From Acidobacteriota bacterium (GTDB lineage Bacteria > Acidobacteriota > Blastocatellia > RBC074), in the NCBI GenBank assembly GCA_019639255.1, contig JAHBSF010000041.1, positions 1 through 46,821 of the forward strand: a stretch of DNA of 46,821 nt, read 5' to 3'. Under the pieces are notes generated by a model that ran no database searches, had not been told where the DNA came from, and saw only the letters and a program-made list of their open reading frames with translations. Below are positions 39,862 through 46,821 of the stretch, one piece after another; the stretch's first letter is position 1, and every line of letters starts with the position of its first letter. The position numbers and the translations under genes are program-made.

Positions 39862-40015
39862 AGAGCGTGTTTTGAAAGCCCCGAAGCGGCGAAAGACCTA
39901 TACAGCGAGAATCTTCCGCCCTTTCAGGGCTGAAATTGATGTTGGCGTCATACCCAGGGCTTACGCCGCTGGGCTACAGATCTCACGCCCCTTCGGGGCT
40001 CTCAAAACACGCTCT
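39862..40015. repeat. Inverted repeat A (GCCCCGAAG family)
   Basis: Perfect terminal arms AGAGCGTGTTTTGA (39862-39875) and its complement (40002-40015), continuing inward through AGCCCCGAAG / CTTCGGGGCT. Inside are CGCCCTTTCAGGGC and a CCCAGGGCTTACGCC-type hairpin, also present in repeat B. Confidence 0.9.
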
Positions 40016-40017
40016 GA

Positions 40018-40397
40018 GTGCTGAGTCCAGTTTGGAATCCAGGAACTTTACAGCGGTTTCGGGTTCAGTATTCATTACTCTGCCAATTAAGTTCTTTGAG
40101 TTTTTCAGCCGCGGAGCGGCGAAAGATCTGTAGCCCAGGGCGTAAGCCCTGGGTGAGTGTAGAGAAGCGGCGCCAGCCCCGGAGGGGCGGAAGATCTTTC
40201 GCCCTTTCAGGGCTCGGACGTTCTTTTTCTACTGACCTGGCGCTCACGCACCAGGCTACAGATCTTTCGCCGCTCCGCGGCTGAAAAACTCAAAAACTTT
40301 GTTTACAGAGTACTGAACACCAAAATCGAAACCGCTGTAATTACAGATACTTTGAATTAAAGTTCTTCAGTTCCAAATTGCACTCAGCACTCAGCAC
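40018..40397. repeat. Inverted repeat B, with 41-bp perfect arms
   Basis: Perfect 41-base arms at 40095-40135 and 40254-40294, including CAGCCGCGGAGCGGCGAAAG. Imperfect pairing extends outward: ACAGCGGTTTCG at about 40050 against the complement near 40335, and GTGCTGAGT at 40018 against the complement near 40390. Total span is about 380 bases. The centre holds GCCCAGGGCGTAAGCCCTGG and CGCCCTTTCAGGGC modules. Repeats with such modules are scattered in many environmental bacterial genomes; no transposase is present here. Confidence 0.88.
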
Positions 40398-40425
40398 TTC
40401 TTCCTCTTCACCCAGAACACTCCTC

Positions 40426-41913
40426 TCAATTCACCTTGCCGCCGGTCCAGTCATCAAAATGAACGCTGCGCCCCGCGCGTTCGGGCTTCGCCTGCGTGTA
40501 GCTTGCGCCTCCGCGGCCCTCGTTGCGGGCGAGTTTCTTCTGTGCGTGCAGGCCTTCGAGTATCAACTCGCACCCGACGATCAGCGCGCCCTTTGCCCCT
40601 GTTTCGATTCGCCCGCTGCGCGCCGCGTCGATCAGCCCCCGCACGCCCTTGAAAGCCTTGAGCAGATCGTCATCGCCGCCCATCTCCGAAACCGTCAGCG
40701 TCTTGCCGTGCTGAAAATGATCGAGCACCTGCCGAAGATCTATGCCCGCATATCGCTCGTTGAAAACTTCGCTGCACGCCTTGCGTATCAATTCACGCGC
40801 AATGCGGTCGGCTCCAACGGTTTCGCCCTCGTATTCGAGTTCGATCTTGCCCGTTATCGCCGGACTTGCAGCGTAAACATCGCTCAAACGCGGCGATGCC
40901 GTGCGTTCTCCATTCAGCAAAGCGCGCCGCTCGGCGTTTGACACTACGCTTTCGATAACCGAAATCGGCAACCGCTGGCTGACGCCCGAACGCCGGTCTA
41001 TACGCTTGTCCTGCCGCGCAAGAAACGCTGCACGTTCGATGACTTCGCGAACGGCGGGAGCAATCTCTACAGCAATATCTTCGTCGGAACCTTCTTCAGA
41101 ATTTGTGCGCCGCGTCCACGCTTCCTGTTCGGTGATCGCCATGCCTTCGTCGAGCGAAGCGGGATAGTGCGTCTGTATTTCCGAACCTATGCGGTCCTTC
41201 AGCGGAGTGATGATCTTGCCGCGCGCGGTGTAATCTTCGGGATTGGCGGAAAACACAAGCAGCAGGTCGAGCGGCAGCCGCACGGGATACCCCTTAATCT
41301 GCACGTCGCCTTCCTGCATGATATTGAACAAACCCACCTGAATCTTCCCCGCAAGATCCGGCAGTTCGTTGATTGCAAAGATGCCGCGATTTGCGCGCGG
41401 CAGCAGTCCGTAATGTATCGTCAGTTCATCCGCGAGCAGATGCCCGCCGCGCGCGGCCTTGATCGGGTCTACATCGCCTATGAGATCGGCAATGGTGACG
41501 TCGGGGGTGGCGAGTTTCTCGATGTAGCGCGCATCGCGCCCTATCCACACAACGGGCGCATCGTCGCCGTACTTTGCTACCAGCGAACGGCCGTGCGCGC
41601 TGATCGGCGCAAACGGGTCATCGTTGACTTCCGAACCTGCAAGCGCCGGAATCTCCGGGTCGAGCAGCGAGGCCAGTTCGCGCAGAAGCCGCGTTTTTGC
41701 CTGCCCGCGCAGCCCGAGCAGTATGAAGTTGTGCCGCGCAAGCAGCGCGTTTACAACCTGAGGGATGACTGTGTCTTCGTAGCCGACTATGCCCGGGAAG
41801 AGCACCTCGCCCGAGCGGAGCTTGCGCATCAGATTGCTGCGGATTTCATCCTTGACCGGGCGGCGGCCGTACCCTGCCGCTCTGAGTTCACCGAGCGTTC
41901 GCGGTTTCGTCAT
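40426..41913 (-). CDS. MoxR/BchI-type AAA+ ATPase
   Basis: A 495-residue ATPase of the magnesium-chelatase/MoxR group. The Walker A loop is GLRGQAKTR (residues 67-75; Gln-Ala precede the Lys, as in some sigma-54-like relatives). The Walker B region is GIFAINELPDL, followed by the helix-2 insert LFNIMQEGDVQIKGYPVRLP and sensor-1 LLLVFSANPEDY. An arginine-finger region is near TPLKDRIGSEI. The C-terminal lid is longer than in typical MoxR proteins (about 330). It should hydrolyse ATP to remodel a target together with the VWA protein encoded downstream. Hairpin copy 13 starts 12 bases upstream of the ATG. Confidence 0.9.
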   Translation of the reverse strand: MTKPRTLGELRAAGYGRRPVKDEIRSNLMRKLRSGEVLFPGIVGYEDTVIPQVVNALLARHNFILLGLRGQAKTRLLRELASLLDPEIPALAGSEVNDDPFAPISAHGRSLVAKYGDDAPVVWIGRDARYIEKLATPDVTIADLIGDVDPIKAARGGHLLADELTIHYGLLPRANRGIFAINELPDLAGKIQVGLFNIMQEGDVQIKGYPVRLPLDLLLVFSANPEDYTARGKIITPLKDRIGSEIQTHYPASLDEGMAITEQEAWTRRTNSEEGSDEDIAVEIAPAVREVIERAAFLARQDKRIDRRSGVSQRLPISVIESVVSNAERRALLNGERTASPRLSDVYAASPAITGKIELEYEGETVGADRIARELIRKACSEVFNERYAGIDLRQVLDHFQHGKTLTVSEMGGDDDLLKAFKGVRGLIDAARSGRIETGAKGALIVGCELILEGLHAQKKLARNEGRGGASYTQAKPERAGRSVHFDDWTGGKVN

Positions 41914-41924
41914 ACTGCATTAAG

Positions 41925-42017
41925 AAAGATAACGGAACATACGAAATAAAACGAAACATACGGAACGTATGACTGATTTCGTATGTTTCGTTTTATTTCG
42001 TATGTTCCGTTATCTTT
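41925..42017. repeat. Hairpin element 13, perfect 38-bp arms
   Basis: The arms 41925-41962 and 41980-42017 are perfectly complementary over 38 bases, with a 17-base loop. This copy has ACATACG twice per arm where the consensus has ACAAACG, matched in the other arm each time. It lies between the RND permease gene (60 bases after its stop) and the ATPase start. Confidence 0.95.
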
Positions 42018-42077
42018 TCTCCTTTTCAAAATGAATGATGTCGGATTCATATCGAGGGAACGTGCGACGCCCTGATC

Positions 42078-45515
<3,438 letters not shown>

Positions 45516-45560
45516 CGGCTGTTCCGCTCTTTCCGTTTCGTTCCTTCAATCAGGCCCGCT

Positions 45561-45609
45561 TTATTCCGTAATTTTCGTATAATTTCGTTTGTTCCGTTAT
45601 CTCTTTTTT
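45561..45609. repeat. Half hairpin element 14 (right arm only)
   Basis: Right arm AATTTCGTTTGTTCCGTTAT followed by CTCTTTTTTATGTCCCGAAG. It has no recognisable left arm; the CCGTTTCGTTCC at 45533 is only a trace. It lies between the permease and the membrane-fusion gene. Confidence 0.75.
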
Positions 45610-45637
45610 ATGTCCCGAAGTCGTGTGGTTTGATTTA
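45610..45637. repeat. Stop-anchored flank of half hairpin 14
   Basis: Read on the minus strand, the TAA stop of the membrane-fusion gene (45637-45635) is followed by ATCAAACCACACGACTTCGG, identical for 22 bases to the flank after the aminotransferase stop at 38331. Confidence 0.88.
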
Positions 45638-46821
45638 GCGAACACGGCTGCCGTCGCTTACAGCCGCCGCACCTTCGACGATGATTCGCTGGCCCGCATC
45701 CAGGCCCGAGAGAATCTCTATCCGGTCGCCGAAAGTTTTGCCCGTCCTTACAAGCCTCAACCGTGCAATTCCCTGCGCATCCACCGCCATCACACCCGTC
45801 AATTGCCCGCGCTCGATAATCGCACCGGCGGGCGCCGAGAGGATTTCGCGCGCACCGGATGTGAAACGGGCGGTTCCGTACAACCCGGAGCGCAAACCGG
45901 CAACGCCGGGAAGGTCGATTTTTACGGTGTAGCTGCGGCTCGCGGGATCTGCGGCCGGAACGATTTCGCCGACCCGTCCCTCGATTTCGCCCGCGCCAAT
46001 TGCGTCTATATTTACAAGCGCGCGTGCACCCATCCGTATACGGGACATCTGCGATTCTTCTACGGAGGCTTCGAGCCGGTAGCGGCCCTCGTCCTCTATG
46101 GTCAGCAGCGGCGCGCCGGGCTGAGCCATGGCGCCTACCTCGACCGTGCGGGCGATGACTATGCCGTTTACCGGCGAAGTAATGCGCGCGTATCCGGAAT
46201 TGATTTCCGCGGCTGCAAGATCGGCCTTCGCCTGGTCTATTCGCGCAAGTATCTGGCGTTTGCGAGCGTCGAGCGAATCCAGTATCTTCGAGGCGCGCTC
46301 GGCCTCGGCTTCGGCGATCGCATGACGGGCGTTTACCTCATCGAATTCCTGCGGGCTCACGGATTTTCTTTCGAGCAGCGTCCGGTAGCGCGCAAGCGTA
46401 GAGGCGGCGAGCTGCAGGTTGGCTTCGGCGGACCGGCGTGCAGCTTCTGCGGCGCGTGCGGACTGCTCGATTTCGCCGAGCGATGCCTGCGCCTCGCGAA
46501 TGCCCGCCTGCGCTTTCTGCAGTTGCGATGCGGCTTCGCGATTGTCTATTTCTACAACCACGGCTCCTGCACGCACACGGTCTCCCTCGCGAGCCCTGAC
46601 AGATAGCACCGATCCGATGACGCGCGAAGAAATTATGGTGGTCGCGCGCGACCGCACCGTACCCGTCGCTTCATAAAAATCCTCGATCGAGGTCTTTTCC
46701 ACCTCGGCTATCCGCACATTGCTCACTGCTGCGGGAGGGGTCGAAGTCGTTGCTTCGGGCCGGCCGCCGCAGGATGCAGCGAATACTGCGGCGACGGTCA
46801 ATGCGGCGAATGATCTCTTGC
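45635..46821 (-). CDS. RND periplasmic adaptor (HlyD/AcrA-type membrane-fusion lipoprotein), partial
   Basis: At least 395 residues, cut by the window edge. Reading back from a TTG at 46801, the frame stays open to base 46821 and gives K-R-S-F-A-A-L-T-V-A-A-V-F-A-A-S-C-G-G, a lipoprotein signal with lipobox Cys. The true start therefore lies just outside. The barrel-sandwich (RVIGSVLSVRAREGDRVRAG) flanks a coiled coil of alpha-hairpin type (REAQASLGEIEQSARAAEAA), with the second half ARITSPVNGIVIARTVEVG. A beta-barrel region follows (IDLPGVAGLRSGLYGTARF). It bridges the RND permease encoded downstream to an outer-membrane channel. Its TAA stop carries the stop-anchored flank described separately. 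Confidence 0.93.
   Translation of the reverse strand, partial: KRSFAALTVAAVFAASCGGRPEATTSTPPAAVSNVRIAEVEKTSIEDFYEATGTVRSRATTIISSRVIGSVLSVRAREGDRVRAGAVVVEIDNREAASQLQKAQAGIREAQASLGEIEQSARAAEAARRSAEANLQLAASTLARYRTLLERKSVSPQEFDEVNARHAIAEAEAERASKILDSLDARKRQILARIDQAKADLAAAEINSGYARITSPVNGIVIARTVEVGAMAQPGAPLLTIEDEGRYRLEASVEESQMSRIRMGARALVNIDAIGAGEIEGRVGEIVPAADPASRSYTVKIDLPGVAGLRSGLYGTARFTSGAREILSAPAGAIIERGQLTGVMAVDAQGIARLRLVRTGKTFGDRIEILSGLDAGQRIIVEGAAAVSDGSRVR

Larger units (their letters stand above)
39851..40425. other. Repeat-filled gap between VWA and ATPase genes
   Basis: No gene is supported here. The 575 bases consist almost entirely of two large inverted repeats (39862-40015 and 40018-40397), separated and bounded by GTGCTGAG-type sequence. 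Confidence 0.85.

Overview
The window looks like a chromosomal segment of a GC-rich Gram-negative bacterium, most probably an acidobacterium (Blastocatellia-like). This is inferred from an Oar-like carboxypeptidase-regulatory/TonB-type outer-membrane protein, a PSD1 (DUF1549/DUF1553) plus DUF1501 pair, an outer-membrane patatin autotransporter, and an FHA/Ser-Thr kinase/PP2C/FtsW cluster. No rRNA, tRNA, CRISPR array or complete insertion sequence was seen.

Layout. 1-4.5 kb: yvcK, glmU and glmS (UDP-GlcNAc supply) on the plus strand. 4.6-6.8 kb: a patatin/POTRA/beta-barrel protein on the minus strand. 6.8-7.6 kb: a gene-poor gap with two hairpin repeats. 7.6-11.7 kb: a plus-strand sensor kinase converging on a minus-strand receiver-GAF-kinase/LuxR regulator pair. 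A minus-strand run fills most of 9.4-30.7 kb. Read in transcription order it contains: NDP-sugar synthase, phosphohexomutase, FtsW/RodA, PP2C phosphatase, Ser/Thr kinase, FHA protein, LIC_10091-like protein, PSD1, DUF1501, a small Cys/His-rich protein, the Oar-like receptor, a sialidase-like protein and the two-component pair. 30.9-38.3 kb (plus): thiolase, zinc-ribbon/TPR protein, recA containing an intein, selD containing an in-frame UGA, and a class V aminotransferase. 38.5-46.8 kb (minus): a VWA protein with its MoxR-type ATPase, then an RND permease with its membrane-fusion lipoprotein, which runs off the window.

The strongest unusual features are three. (1) selD is read through an in-frame TGA at the active-site position, with a SECIS-like hairpin just downstream, so it is predicted to be a selenoprotein. 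(2) recA carries a 357-residue intein with a LAGLIDADG endonuclease. (3) A family of about 100-bp inverted repeats, built from short ACGGAA/ACGAAA units and carrying AGATAACGGAAC / GTTCCGTTATCT at the outer ends, occurs about 15 times in 47 kb, mostly just after stop codons. Individual copies can have perfectly self-complementary arms (42 and 38 bp) even where their sequence differs from other copies, some share a stop-anchored flank, and two encode the last residues of the upstream protein. A second, unrelated large inverted-repeat family lies between the MoxR ATPase and VWA genes.
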